Source: DAIOSQ01 sp036752465
GTDB lineage: Bacteria > Pseudomonadota > Gammaproteobacteria > Legionellales > Legionellaceae
Reading direction: 5' to 3'
Assembly (NCBI GenBank): GCA_036752465.1
Contig: DAIOSQ010000014.1
Location: 1-21,991 of the forward strand
DNA: 21,991 bases
Shown: one piece after another, positions 1 to 8,383 of the stretch
Layout: the number at the start of each line of letters is the position of its first letter
Numbering within the stretch: the first letter of the stretch is position 1
Translations under genes and position numbers: made by a program
Notes under the pieces: model-generated
Seen by the model: only the letters and a program-made list of their open reading frames with translations
The model's database searches: none
Told to the model about the DNA's origin: nothing

Positions 1-496
1 TGGTTTGAGCGGAAATTTTAGTAGCAAATGCCTCTAACAGAACTTCACCCTCATGCGATATCGGTGCCACTACCAGTTTAGCACCCGTTTTTTGGCAAAT
101 CATTTGCCATGGCACAATATTGGCATGATGCTCCATATATGTAATCAGTATCTCATCGCCGGCTTGTAACTGCGGGGCAACAAACGATTGTGCCACCAAA
201 TTAATAGCTTCGGTGGTATTGCGGACAAAAATACACTCATGCGCGTGTGGCGCACCAATGAATCGCCGGACTTTTTCGCGTGCCAACTCATATTGCGCGG
301 TAGCTCGGGCACTTAAAGCATGCACACTGCGGTGAACATTGGCATTATCGTGGTGATAATACTGCGTCATCGCAGCAATTACTTGGCGTGGCTTTTGAGT
401 GGTGGCAGCATTATCCAAGTAGACCAAGGGATGCTCATGCACCGCTTGGTGCAATATTGGGAAATCCTGGCGGACCTGAGCAACATCGAAGGTCAT
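1..496 (-). CDS. sufS: Cysteine desulfurase SufS (N-terminal part; truncated by window edge)
   Basis: PLP-dependent cysteine desulfurase that takes sulfur from L-cysteine and passes it to the SufBCD scaffold for Fe-S cluster assembly in the cytosol. About 165 N-terminal residues are present. They show the hallmark YLDNAATTQKP near residue 30, then ANVHRSVHALS, an NTTEAINLVA stretch and TYMEHHANIVPW, all typical of the SufS/CsdA group. The PLP lysine and active-site cysteine would lie beyond the left edge, so catalytic competence cannot be judged. The ATG overlaps the sufD stop by four bases (ATGA) and is preceded by GAGG about seven bases upstream, which fixes the start and implies translational coupling. 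It is the last gene seen of a sufBCDS operon. Confidence 0.93.
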   Translation of the reverse strand, partial: MTFDVAQVRQDFPILHQAVHEHPLVYLDNAATTQKPRQVIAAMTQYYHHDNANVHRSVHALSARATAQYELAREKVRRFIGAPHAHECIFVRNTTEAINLVAQSFVAPQLQAGDEILITYMEHHANIVPWQMICQKTGAKLVVAPISHEGEVLLEAFATKISAQT

Positions 497-1761
497 ACTA
501 GGCCTCGCAAATGATCTGTAAATAAGCCATTCATCCACTCAGACAGCGCATGGTTGTGCATATATCTAAAATTATCCACTGCAAATCCATTGAGCAAGTA
601 CATCGATGCTTGTTCCCGCTCTATGCCACGGGATGCCAAGTAAAACAGCGCGTCTTCATCTAATTGACCAACCGTGGCACCGTGCGTACATACCACATCA
701 TCGGCAAAAATATTGAGTTCGGGCTTGGTATCGATTGCCGCATGTCTTGACAGCAACAGGTTTTTGTTTTGTTGCTTGGCTACTGTTTGTTGTGCATGTG
801 GCAAAACGTGCACGCGTCCATTGAAAACTGCCTTTGAGTGCCCAGTGATGATACCTTTATAATCTTGTATACTTTCACATTGCGCAGACTGGTGTTCTAC
901 TTGAGTATGGTGATCTACATGCTGATTAGCTACAGTCGCGTATACTGCATTCATCAGACAAGACGCTTGCGGTTGCTGTAAATAAACACTTAGATCTGAT
1001 CGCACCCATTGACCACCTATGCTCAGGGCATGGTTTGCATAACGGCTACCTTGATTTTGACGCACCGCAATATGCCCGAAATGATAAGACTTTCTGCTTT
1101 CTCGCTGCAATTTATAGTGACACAAGTCAGCGTTGGCAGCCAAATGCACTTCCGTGATGGTATTGGTTGCATAGACCCCATCCACACGACCTGCGTAATC
1201 TTCAATGACCGTGAGTTGACTGCCCTCATCCAAAACCAGCAAATGACGAATATATGCTGCCTCTTCATCACCGCTTTGCCAATGAGACAAACAAATGGGC
1301 TGCTCTACTAAAACATGCTTAGGCACATAAATAAACATACCTTCTCGCAACATCATGGTATTGAGCGCCTGCAAGCCGTGCTGAGATCGTAAAATACTCC
1401 CTAAGTATGCGCGCACAAGCTCAGGATGGGTTGCAATAGCTGTTTGTAAGGTGCTGACCACCATGCCTTGTGGCCAATTGATACCAGGCGAGCTCGCCTG
1501 GCAACCGTTGTGCAACATGACACAATCAGCTATTGGCAACTGTTGCGCACGTTCTCGTACCTTATCTCGAGAACTAGATTGCTTGAACGATTTCCAGGGC
1601 ACGCTAGGCACCGGCGTATATTTCCAGTCTTCCATCGATTGATCAGGTAAGCCAAATTGTGCGAAAGCCAATTGGGCTGTTTGTTGCAGCTGGTTTAGCC
1701 AGGGTTGCACATAGCACGTACTGTTTGTCTGCTGTGGGTAAAACACATCAAGATCAGTCAT
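493..1761 (-). CDS. sufD: Fe-S cluster assembly protein SufD
   Basis: SufD partners SufB and the ATPase SufC in the SufBC2D scaffold complex, where it helps bring in iron and shape the cluster site. The 422-residue product begins MTDLDVF and has the C-terminal beta-helix signature of the family: SRHAAIDTKPELNIFADDV followed by CTHGATVGQLDEDALFY, including the conserved CxHGAT histidine. The ATG at 1761 was chosen because it matches the usual SufD length, lies behind a GGAGG about 12 bases upstream, and overlaps the sufC stop by 8 bases. A longer reading (to 1860) would add 33 non-conserved residues inside sufC. The stop overlaps the sufS start. Confidence 0.93.
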   Translation of the reverse strand: MTDLDVFYPQQTNSTCYVQPWLNQLQQTAQLAFAQFGLPDQSMEDWKYTPVPSVPWKSFKQSSSRDKVRERAQQLPIADCVMLHNGCQASSPGINWPQGMVVSTLQTAIATHPELVRAYLGSILRSQHGLQALNTMMLREGMFIYVPKHVLVEQPICLSHWQSGDEEAAYIRHLLVLDEGSQLTVIEDYAGRVDGVYATNTITEVHLAANADLCHYKLQRESRKSYHFGHIAVRQNQGSRYANHALSIGGQWVRSDLSVYLQQPQASCLMNAVYATVANQHVDHHTQVEHQSAQCESIQDYKGIITGHSKAVFNGRVHVLPHAQQTVAKQQNKNLLLSRHAAIDTKPELNIFADDVVCTHGATVGQLDEDALFYLASRGIEREQASMYLLNGFAVDNFRYMHNHALSEWMNGLFTDHLRGLV

Positions 1762-2509
1762 GATGATCGGTTGCCTCCAACCAACTGTATCCTTTATCCT
1801 CAAGCTCCAAAGCCAACGACTTGTCGCCCGATTTGATGATGCGCCCTTGCGCCAACACATGGATATAATCCGGCTCGATATAATTTAATAACCGCTGATA
1901 ATGGGTAACCAAAATGATGGCGCGGTGTGGCGAACGCAGGGAATTAACCCCTTGCGCAATCACGCGCAAGGCATCGATATCCAGGCCAGAGTCGGTCTCA
2001 TCCAGAATCGACAATTTTGGCTCCAAAGCAACCATTTGTAAAATTTCGTTGCGCTTCTTTTCCCCGCCAGAAAATCCTTCGTTGATGTTGCGATATAAAA
2101 AGCTTTCATCCATATCCAAAAGTTCGCACTTTTCACGGATGAAACTCAAAAATTCAATCGCATCTAACGGTTTTTTGGCTTGTCCTTTGCGGACAGCATT
2201 CACAGACGATTTTAAAAAATTGATGTTGGTTACCCCGGGAATTTCAATAGGATACTGAAAGGACATGAAGATCCCCGCCAGCGCTCGCTCTACCGGCGTC
2301 AAAGGCAGCAAATCTTGATCGAGGTAGTTGATTTCACCCGCACAGACCGCATAAGAAGGATGACCAGCCAAGGTTTTTGACAAAGTACTTTTACCCGAGC
2401 CATTAGGCCCCATAATCGCGTGCACTTCTCCAGCCTGCACATGTAAATCAATACCGTTCAGAATAGTTTGTTCGTTAATTTTAACAAATAATTGGTTAAT
2501 TTTTAACAT
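1754..2509 (-). CDS. sufC: Fe-S assembly ATPase SufC
   Basis: ABC-type ATPase of the Suf system; it is soluble, not a transporter, and drives conformational change in SufBC2D. The 251-residue product has Walker A GPNGSGKST (Lys40), the ABC signature FSGGEKKRNEILQM and Walker B leading into LDETDSGLDIDAL, the pattern typical of SufC. Length equals the family norm (about 250). The ATG shares one base with the sufB stop (TAATG), which supports the start and translational coupling. One point to check: the residues before the catalytic Glu read LSILDE, with Ile where many homologues have a different hydrophobic residue; this should be neutral. Confidence 0.96.
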   Translation of the reverse strand: MLKINQLFVKINEQTILNGIDLHVQAGEVHAIMGPNGSGKSTLSKTLAGHPSYAVCAGEINYLDQDLLPLTPVERALAGIFMSFQYPIEIPGVTNINFLKSSVNAVRKGQAKKPLDAIEFLSFIREKCELLDMDESFLYRNINEGFSGGEKKRNEILQMVALEPKLSILDETDSGLDIDALRVIAQGVNSLRSPHRAIILVTHYQRLLNYIEPDYIHVLAQGRIIKSGDKSLALELEDKGYSWLEATDHHD

Positions 2510-3957
2510 TATCCCACAGCCCCTTCTAAACTAATTCCGAGTAATTTGGTCGCTTCTACTGCAAACTCCATAGGTAATTCTTTGAGGACTTGCTTGCAAA
2601 AACCATTCACTATCATCGTGACTGAATCCTCTGTGCTCAACCCACGCTGCTGGCAATAAAATAATTGTTCATCGCTAATTTTGGAAGTACTGGCTTCATG
2701 CTCCACTTGTGCAGATGGATGGTTTACTTCAATATAAGGAAATGTGTGTGCGCCACAATCACTGCCCATCAGCATGGAATCACACTGCGTATAATTACGC
2801 GCACCGCTAGCTGTTGGCGCTATGCGAACCAGTCCACGATATGCGTTTTGTGAACGACCGGCACTGATGCCTTTTGAAATGATGGTGGAACGCGTGTTTT
2901 TGCCAATATGGATCATTTTTGTTCCAGTATCCGCTTGTTGGCAATGGTTTGTGAGCGCTACAGAATAAAATTCGCCGACAGACTCATCCCCCAACAAAAC
3001 CACACTGGGATACTTCCAGGTAATCGCAGAACCCGTTTCGATTTGCGTCCATGAAATTTTAGCACGTGTGCCACGACATGCGCCGCGTTTGGTCACAAAA
3101 TTGTATATGCCACCTTTGCCATCTTTATCGCCGGGATACCAGTTTTGAACAGTAGAGTACTTAATTTGTGCGTCTTTGTGCGCAACCAATTCAACCACCG
3201 CGGCATGCAACTGATTTTCATCACGCATAGGTGCAGTGCAGCCCTCTAAATACGAAACATAGCTGTCGTCGTCAGCAATGATTAACGTGCGCTCAAATTG
3301 TCCAGTTGACGCTGCATTAATCCTAAAGTAGGTCGACAACTCCATAGGGCAACGCACGCCTTTTGGCACATAGACAAATGAACCATCTGTAAACACTGCC
3401 GAATTCAGCGCAGCATAAAAGTTATCGCGATAAGGGACCACGCTACCTAAATATTTTTTGACGAGCTCAGGATGCTGTTGCGCTGCCTCGGAAAATGAAC
3501 AAAAAATTACGCCTTTTTCCGCCAACTTTGCTTTAAAGGTAGTCGCCACCGAGACACTATCAAAAACAGCATCAACCGCCACACCAGCCAGCATTTCCTG
3601 CTCTTGCAGGGAAATCCCCAATTTGGCATATGTAGCCAGCAGTTCAGGATCGACTTCGGCAAGACTCTTAGGCCCATCCTTAAGTTGTTTGGGCGCACTG
3701 TAATAGGAGATGGCTTGATAATCTATATCAGGAAAACGGACACTAGACCAGGCTGGCTGGGGCATCGTTTGCCAATAGGCAAAAGCTTGCAAGCGCCAGG
3801 ACAATAAAAAATCTGGCTCCTGCTTCAGTTTAGATAAGCGGCAAATCACATCTTCGTCCAATCCCGGAGGAAAAGTATCCACCTCAATATCAGTCACAAA
3901 CCCGTGCTGATATTCTTTTTCAAGCAGTGATGTGATTTGATCGTTGCTTGTCACCAA
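2509..3957 (-). CDS. sufB: Fe-S cluster assembly scaffold SufB
   Basis: Core scaffold subunit of SufBC2D on which the nascent Fe-S cluster is built. The roughly 482-residue protein is closely similar along its length to enterobacterial SufB: VDAVFDSVSVATTF, YVPKGVRCPMELSTYFRIN, QFERTLIIADDDSYVSYLEG, WTQIETGSAITWKYPSVVL, GTKMIHIGKNTRSTIISKG and CGAHTFPYIEVNHPSAQVEH are all recognisable. The cysteine in the CGAHTFPY region lies where the cluster-acceptor cysteine is found in the family. The start is uncertain by one codon: TTG at 3957 or GTG at 3954, both behind a GGGAG sequence. It is the first gene of sufBCDS; no sufA, iscR-like or sufR regulator lies immediately upstream, where an unrelated gene diverges. 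Confidence 0.96.
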   Translation of the reverse strand: MVTSNDQITSLLEKEYQHGFVTDIEVDTFPPGLDEDVICRLSKLKQEPDFLLSWRLQAFAYWQTMPQPAWSSVRFPDIDYQAISYYSAPKQLKDGPKSLAEVDPELLATYAKLGISLQEQEMLAGVAVDAVFDSVSVATTFKAKLAEKGVIFCSFSEAAQQHPELVKKYLGSVVPYRDNFYAALNSAVFTDGSFVYVPKGVRCPMELSTYFRINAASTGQFERTLIIADDDSYVSYLEGCTAPMRDENQLHAAVVELVAHKDAQIKYSTVQNWYPGDKDGKGGIYNFVTKRGACRGTRAKISWTQIETGSAITWKYPSVVLLGDESVGEFYSVALTNHCQQADTGTKMIHIGKNTRSTIISKGISAGRSQNAYRGLVRIAPTASGARNYTQCDSMLMGSDCGAHTFPYIEVNHPSAQVEHEASTSKISDEQLFYCQQRGLSTEDSVTMIVNGFCKQVLKELPMEFAVEATKLLGISLEGAVG

Positions 3958-4089
3958 TACTCACTCCCAAATACCGCAAAATTAAGAGGCGAAGCATAAC
4001 ATTGTTAGCTGTAAGAATCCAGCATTACCCTAATAGGATCCCCATGGTTGCCCTCACAGTCAGCGCTATTATGTCGCACAAAGGCTTGG

Positions 4090-4118
4090 TTGTTTTACTT
4101 GGCTGTTGCCGTTACAAT
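4090..4118 (+). promoter_or_regulatory. Possible sigma70-type promoter for the acid phosphatase gene
   Basis: TTGTTT (4090-4095) and TACAAT (4113-4118) are separated by 17 bases, matching 3/6 and 5/6 of the -35 and -10 consensus. The -10 lies about 47 bases before the ATG at 4165. Found by eye only. Confidence 0.3.
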
Positions 4119-4164
4119 CCCTGCGAGTAAGGCAACCCTTGCCCGTTTTGGCCTAGGAGATATT

Positions 4165-4839
4165 ATGCGCAAAAAAATTGCAGGTAAAATTCACTTCTTG
4201 TTGGCTATTTGCCTACTGAATCACACCGTGTTTGCTGAGCCCGCTAATTTAGCTCTGTTAAAAACAGAAATCAAACAATACCACGATCAAGGGCGCTATC
4301 AACAAGAGTTAAATGAGGTCGCGCTGCGTGCTAAACAGTATATATTGGCGCGTGTGGCCAATAATAAACTTCGGCAACACCGCCAAAATTTAGCCATTGT
4401 ATTAGATATTGATGAGACCTGTCTGTCTTCATATGCGTTTATACAGACCACAGATTTCGCCTATCATCCTGCAGCCTGGTATCGCTATATTCAATCAGCG
4501 CGTGCACAAGCTATTAAGCCCATGCTGTCTCTATATCGTCTGGCGCAAGCCAACGGGGTGGCTGTGTTTTTTATAACTGGCCGCGGCGATGCATTGAAAC
4601 AAGCGACCATAAAAAATCTAATCCACGCAGGGTACACAAAGTGGACTGGACTATATACCAGACCAGCACAAGATCACCATAACCGCTCTGTCATACCTTT
4701 CAAAGCACTTACCCGTGCAAAAATAAGCCAACAGGGGTACGTGATTATTGCCGCTATAGGTGACCAATATAGCGATCTTAAAGGTGGCTACGCTGAAAAA
4801 ACGTTTAAGCTGCCCAACCCCTATTATTATATTGATTGA
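4165..4839 (+). CDS. Secreted HAD-superfamily acid phosphatase (class IIIB type)
   Basis: Predicted periplasmic or secreted phosphomonoesterase of the HAD subfamily IIIB acid phosphatases (PF03767 type). The 224-residue product opens with a signal peptide of about 24 residues ending VFA. HAD motif I is VLDIDETCLSS (nucleophile Asp81, Asp83), motif II is FFITGRGD (Thr138), a candidate motif III lysine is Lys180, and motif IV is IGDQYSDLKGG (Asp200/Asp204). The ATG at 4165 follows AGGAGA and gives a clean signal peptide; an earlier in-frame ATG at 4048 would place 39 unlikely residues ahead of it. The 3' end overlaps the opposing OPT gene by 13 bases. Related enzymes are secreted in Legionella. 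The physiological substrate is unknown. Confidence 0.9.
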   Translation: MRKKIAGKIHFLLAICLLNHTVFAEPANLALLKTEIKQYHDQGRYQQELNEVALRAKQYILARVANNKLRQHRQNLAIVLDIDETCLSSYAFIQTTDFAYHPAAWYRYIQSARAQAIKPMLSLYRLAQANGVAVFFITGRGDALKQATIKNLIHAGYTKWTGLYTRPAQDHHNRSVIPFKALTRAKISQQGYVIIAAIGDQYSDLKGGYAEKTFKLPNPYYYID

Positions 4840-6809
4840 TTACAAGCTATGCGCTCAGATCTTTTTCTGATCCACAAAGCCAAGGCCAAGACCACAGCTA
4901 TGCTAAGAAAGTTCGCGTATATTTGCCAGCCTGGCCCTGTTATACGCAGCGCATCCGGAGAGTGCAGCATAGAAAAAGGTATCGCAAGTACGACATCGAT
5001 TAAGGCAGCACCAGCCACCAAACCGCAAGCAAGCAAGGTACCCACTTGTAAGAATTGCTGTTGTTGTGGCTTATGACCAGGAAATAGCCGCAGCGCTGTG
5101 CGCTTCATCCAATAAGCCATTAAGCCCCCTAAAAATAACGCACAAGAAGTAGTCATCGGCAAGTACATACCCATCGCTATACCCAGCATTGACAATGGCA
5201 TTTTACGCCAGCGCAGCAACAGGTGATTAACTAGCATCACCATGATCATCACCGTCGCCCCCATCACCATCATTTCCCAAGGTAACCGGCTATGAAAGAC
5301 ACTCTCTGTGATCGCTGCCAATAATGCCGCTGTGGGTGCTGGTAACGTCTGGCTAATATCCATACCGGCATGCGGCATTATCCCCGCGATGCCATAGACT
5401 TCGAACAATAATTGCATCACCCAAGGAATAATTAATGCAGAAATTGATACCCCCAACAACAACATCAATTGCTGTTTCCAGGGGGTAGCCCCCACCAATT
5501 GCCCAACTTTTAAGTCTTGGATATTATCATTCGCAATTGCCGCAATCCCAGTGATGACTGCACTGATGATGATTACGGTCGCTTCTGCCATTTGTAAAGT
5601 ATCTGAGGCGAATGGCCGTGGTAAGACCGAACACATCAGTTGATACAAACACCAGGAAGCAATCAAAATACCTGCAATCACCACAGAACTGCCAGGACTC
5701 GCGGTAACGCCTACCATCCCAGAAAAATAAGCAGTCATCACGGCAAACAGAAATCCTACAATCAGGACATAGGCCAACGCACTGTTCATGACCCAATGCC
5801 GATAGGCACCTAATCCCATCGCTTGTATTGGAAACAAGTCTGCAAAAAGCCACAACAGGCACACAGCCAGGCAGACAACCGCGATCAAGATAAATAAACC
5901 TGGTAAATCTTTATCATGTGCAGCCATCGTGTGACGCGCTGGTTGCCGCCAAACACACTGCCAAGAATGCTGCATATTCTTGCACAAAGGTTTGAGTAGC
6001 GTTAAAAAGGTCATCACACCCGCGAACAGCATCGCGCCTATGCCAAAATACCGCATTTTACTGTTCCATAAGAGCTCAGCTGCCAGCGCTTTATTGGGTT
6101 GCAGCGTATAATATTGCGGAAAAAAATGACTGACGATCGGCAGAGCCACCAGCCAGGCTAAAATCGCCCCCATGAATATGCTGCACGACATCTCAAAACC
6201 AATGATAAATCCTGAACCCAGCATCGCCGGTGAAAACCCCATACCTATCCCGCACAGCAAGCGTCCTTTAGGCAACCAGTATGACACAGAGGCGCTCAAA
6301 ATTTTCACACCATTTTGTAAAAATCCCAACATCGCACCCAAAACTCCGCCCCAAAGAATTTCGTGAAACCCCACGGCCAAAGAGGAGGATTTGAGTAGTT
6401 CGGCAATGGCGACACCTTCAGGAAATCGCAGCCTAGGATCATGCACCAAAAGTCGCCGCAACGGGATAGAGAAAAGCACACCTAATATGCCGCCACTGGC
6501 TGCTATGAAGCAATTGGTCCAATAATCAAAATGCTGCCAGTAACCGATAATCAATAATGCTGGAATGGTATAAACGATTCCCCCAGCGACCGCCTCCCCT
6601 GCTGAGGCCGCAGTTTGTACCGCATTATTCTCTAACACACTGCTGTGCTTAAATAAGCGTAAGATCCCCATAGATATGATAGCTGCTGGAATCGACGCCG
6701 AAGTCAAGATCCCAAGTTTGAGGGCAAGATAAGCATTGGACATTGCCAATGCCGAGCTTAATAAAATGGCTAAAATCACGCTGCGGCATGAAAACTCTGT
6801 ACGGTTCAT
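4827..6809 (-). CDS. OPT-family oligopeptide/metal-complex transporter
   Basis: Large inner-membrane transporter of the OPT superfamily, which moves oligopeptides or metal chelates, usually with protons. The 660-residue length fits the family (about 600-700). The N-terminus carries the recognisable OPT block SNAYLALKLGILTSASIPAA, followed by ENNAVQTAASAGEAVAGG and LRFPEGVAIAELL. Many hydrophobic helices (roughly 14-16) cover the rest, with a late GITGIAAIAND.. NIQDLKVGQLVGATPWKQQ loop typical of bacterial members. The ATG has AGGA about seven bases upstream. It lies 55 bases downstream of the SDR gene on the same strand, so the two may be co-transcribed. Substrate cannot be deduced from sequence; peptides are plausible given the secreted protease in the same window. 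Confidence 0.92.
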   Translation of the reverse strand: MNRTEFSCRSVILAILLSSALAMSNAYLALKLGILTSASIPAAIISMGILRLFKHSSVLENNAVQTAASAGEAVAGGIVYTIPALLIIGYWQHFDYWTNCFIAASGGILGVLFSIPLRRLLVHDPRLRFPEGVAIAELLKSSSLAVGFHEILWGGVLGAMLGFLQNGVKILSASVSYWLPKGRLLCGIGMGFSPAMLGSGFIIGFEMSCSIFMGAILAWLVALPIVSHFFPQYYTLQPNKALAAELLWNSKMRYFGIGAMLFAGVMTFLTLLKPLCKNMQHSWQCVWRQPARHTMAAHDKDLPGLFILIAVVCLAVCLLWLFADLFPIQAMGLGAYRHWVMNSALAYVLIVGFLFAVMTAYFSGMVGVTASPGSSVVIAGILIASWCLYQLMCSVLPRPFASDTLQMAEATVIIISAVITGIAAIANDNIQDLKVGQLVGATPWKQQLMLLLGVSISALIIPWVMQLLFEVYGIAGIMPHAGMDISQTLPAPTAALLAAITESVFHSRLPWEMMVMGATVMIMVMLVNHLLLRWRKMPLSMLGIAMGMYLPMTTSCALFLGGLMAYWMKRTALRLFPGHKPQQQQFLQVGTLLACGLVAGAALIDVVLAIPFSMLHSPDALRITGPGWQIYANFLSIAVVLALALWIRKRSERIACNQSI

Positions 6810-6864
6810 GTGGTATTCCTATGATCATGCGATGAGGTATTGTTTGAGCAAAATCTCACCGAGC

Positions 6865-7623
6865 CTACTCATGAGGAATGGACAACGGTGGTTGCAACCA
6901 ATGCGCATGATGGGTGTGATCATAAACATCCCACTCTTGCGAGCAAAACAATTGCCTATCGGTTGCCAATAGCAACCAGCTGATAAAGGCAGCAATGGTC
7001 TCTGGCGTTAACAACTGCTGGGTATCTTTTAATTGTTGAAAATAGTGTCGCTTTTCTGCCGACATATGCTCAGCTTGGCGGATGGTGGCTTGCATTTCAG
7101 TATCCACAATACCGGGCATGACCGAAGCAAAAGCAATGTCCTCGAATTCTAATTGACAGCAGCGCGTTAGCATAGCCAATGCCGCTTTGGAAACACAATA
7201 ACCACCCCAGCCCGTGACCGGGAAATAAGCCACCCCTGAACCTATATGAATCACTCGCCCATTTTCTAACTTATCTAGCAGCCGTTGCGTGAGAAACAAG
7301 GGCGCATTCACATTCACCGTCATAATTTTCTGCCAATCTATTTCCTTGATTGCTGACAATGGCATAATCGGTTCGATAAGGCCGGCGTTGTGCACCAAAG
7401 CTTTGATCTGGTTATAAGGTACGAGAAATTCTTGAATACGCTGACGTCCATCTGTGGTAGCGACATCGGCACAAACATAGCTGATGTTATGCGGCTTTTG
7501 TGCAGCAACCTCAGCCAACAGCCCTTCTCTACGCCCTATAATACATACAGTTTCTGCACGTGCCGCCAAGGACAAGGCAAGCGCCCTACCGATCCCACTA
7601 CCACCACCAGTAATGACTATCAT
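6865..7623 (-). CDS. Short-chain dehydrogenase/reductase (SDR) family oxidoreductase
   Basis: NAD(P)-dependent cytosolic oxidoreductase of the classical SDR family, 252 residues, the usual length. It shows the Rossmann cofactor motif TGGGSGIG (residues 5-12), a CADVAT adenine-contact segment, the structural NAG motif in LVHNAGLIEP, NVNAPLFLTQ, a serine in HIGSGVAYF and the catalytic YCVSK (Tyr-x3-Lys), then the MPGIVDTEMQ segment after the active site. The GRR after beta-strand 2 suggests NADPH rather than NADH (inference). ATG start with AGGA about six bases upstream. Downstream lies the OPT transporter gene after 55 bases. Substrate is unknown. Confidence 0.9.
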   Translation of the reverse strand: MIVITGGGSGIGRALALSLAARAETVCIIGRREGLLAEVAAQKPHNISYVCADVATTDGRQRIQEFLVPYNQIKALVHNAGLIEPIMPLSAIKEIDWQKIMTVNVNAPLFLTQRLLDKLENGRVIHIGSGVAYFPVTGWGGYCVSKAALAMLTRCCQLEFEDIAFASVMPGIVDTEMQATIRQAEHMSAEKRHYFQQLKDTQQLLTPETIAAFISWLLLATDRQLFCSQEWDVYDHTHHAHWLQPPLSIPHE

Positions 7624-7731
7624 AATTTTCCTATCCTAAAAATATACGAATCATAACAAATATCTATGCCATCAGCATCCTGATTATGATCATAGGCTAC
7701 CAACAGGCCCCTCGTACAGAACACATGTAGG

Positions 7732-7780
7732 TATAATCGAGTACAGTCCTCTTGCATATACTCAATTTTTTTGGTATAAA
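7732..7780 (+). promoter_or_regulatory. Candidate promoter(s) for rpmB-rpmG
   Basis: Two possible -10 elements precede rpmB. TTGCAT (7752-7757), 17 bases, TATAAA (7775-7780) forms a full promoter-like pair about 70 bases before the ATG. Further up, a perfect TATAAT (7732-7737) lacks a convincing -35. Either could drive the ribosomal genes. Found by eye. Confidence 0.4.
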
Positions 7781-7849
7781 TCGCAACCTATATTTCATAT
7801 CATTTGATGATGCTGGCCTCTTGTTGTCAGTTTACCTGGAGCATTTACT

Positions 7850-8086
7850 ATGTCAAAAGTATGCCAAATCACTGGCAAGCGCCCTATTTCCGGCAATAAC
7901 GTGTCACATGCCAACAATAAAACCAAAAGACGTTTTCTGCCCAATATCCAAAAACACCGTTACTGGGTTGCAGAAGAAAACCGTTATGTCGCTTTGCGCA
8001 TCAGCACCAAAGGTATGCGGATTATTGATAAACATGGCATCACCGCGGTATTAGCCATGCTGCGTGCCAAAGGCGAAAAAGTATAA
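7850..8086 (+). CDS. rpmB: 50S ribosomal protein L28
   Basis: Structural protein of the large ribosomal subunit. The 78-residue sequence matches bacterial L28 along its full length: start MSKVCQITGKRP, central TKRRFLPNIQKHRYW, and the C-terminal STKGMRIIDKHG and MLRAKGEKV. It has a single cysteine near the N-terminus and no CxxC pairs, so it is not the zinc-binding form. The ATG is preceded by TGGAG about eight bases upstream. It is followed after 100 bases by rpmG, the common gammaproteobacterial rpmBG arrangement. Confidence 0.97.
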   Translation: MSKVCQITGKRPISGNNVSHANNKTKRRFLPNIQKHRYWVAEENRYVALRISTKGMRIIDKHGITAVLAMLRAKGEKV

Positions 8087-8186
8087 TCGCCATTCAACAT
8101 CTTGTATGCGCGCAAATCTTAGGCTGTAATAAGAGCATAAGCAGGGTGATGAATACAAACACATATAAATTAGAAAGGGGAAAATT

Positions 8187-8351
8187 GTGGCAGCTGTTAA
8201 TGTTAAAATTAAAATGGAGTCCACCGCAGGTACTGGATACTTCAAAACCACTACCAAAAATCCACGTAACCATCCTGAAAAACTAGAGTTACGTATGTAC
8301 GATCCGGTGGTACGTAAACATGTAGTTTTCAAGGAAAAAAAGGTCAAATAA
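8187..8351 (+). CDS. rpmG: 50S ribosomal protein L33
   Basis: Small protein of the large ribosomal subunit, 54 residues, GTG start preceded by AAAGGGG about six bases upstream. My translation begins MAAVNVKIKMESTAGTGY and ends VVRKHVVFKEKKVK, with TTTKNPRNHPEKLELRMYDP between, which is a clear L33. It lacks the two CxxC pairs of zinc-binding L33 paralogues, so it is the zinc-independent form. The gene is short and starts with GTG, so automated calls with a length cutoff may miss it. It lies 100 bases after rpmB and 32 bases before an unrecognised membrane-protein gene. Confidence 0.96.
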   Translation: MAAVNVKIKMESTAGTGYFKTTTKNPRNHPEKLELRMYDPVVRKHVVFKEKKVK

Positions 8352-8383
8352 ACACAAAACCTGCTAGCAAAATAGGGACATTT

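Noticed and set aside
1762..1860. N-terminal extension of SufD to an earlier start
   Set aside because: The extra 33 residues lie inside sufC, are unlike SufD, and the ATG at 1761 has a better ribosome binding site.
4131..4143. GGCAA-CCC-TTGCC hairpin before the acid phosphatase gene
   Set aside because: Five-base-pair stem with a tight three-base loop; too small to call a terminator or riboswitch.
7752..8054. 100-codon plus-strand frame overlapping rpmB
   Set aside because: It runs out of frame through L28, a clear gene, and its start lies in the promoter region.
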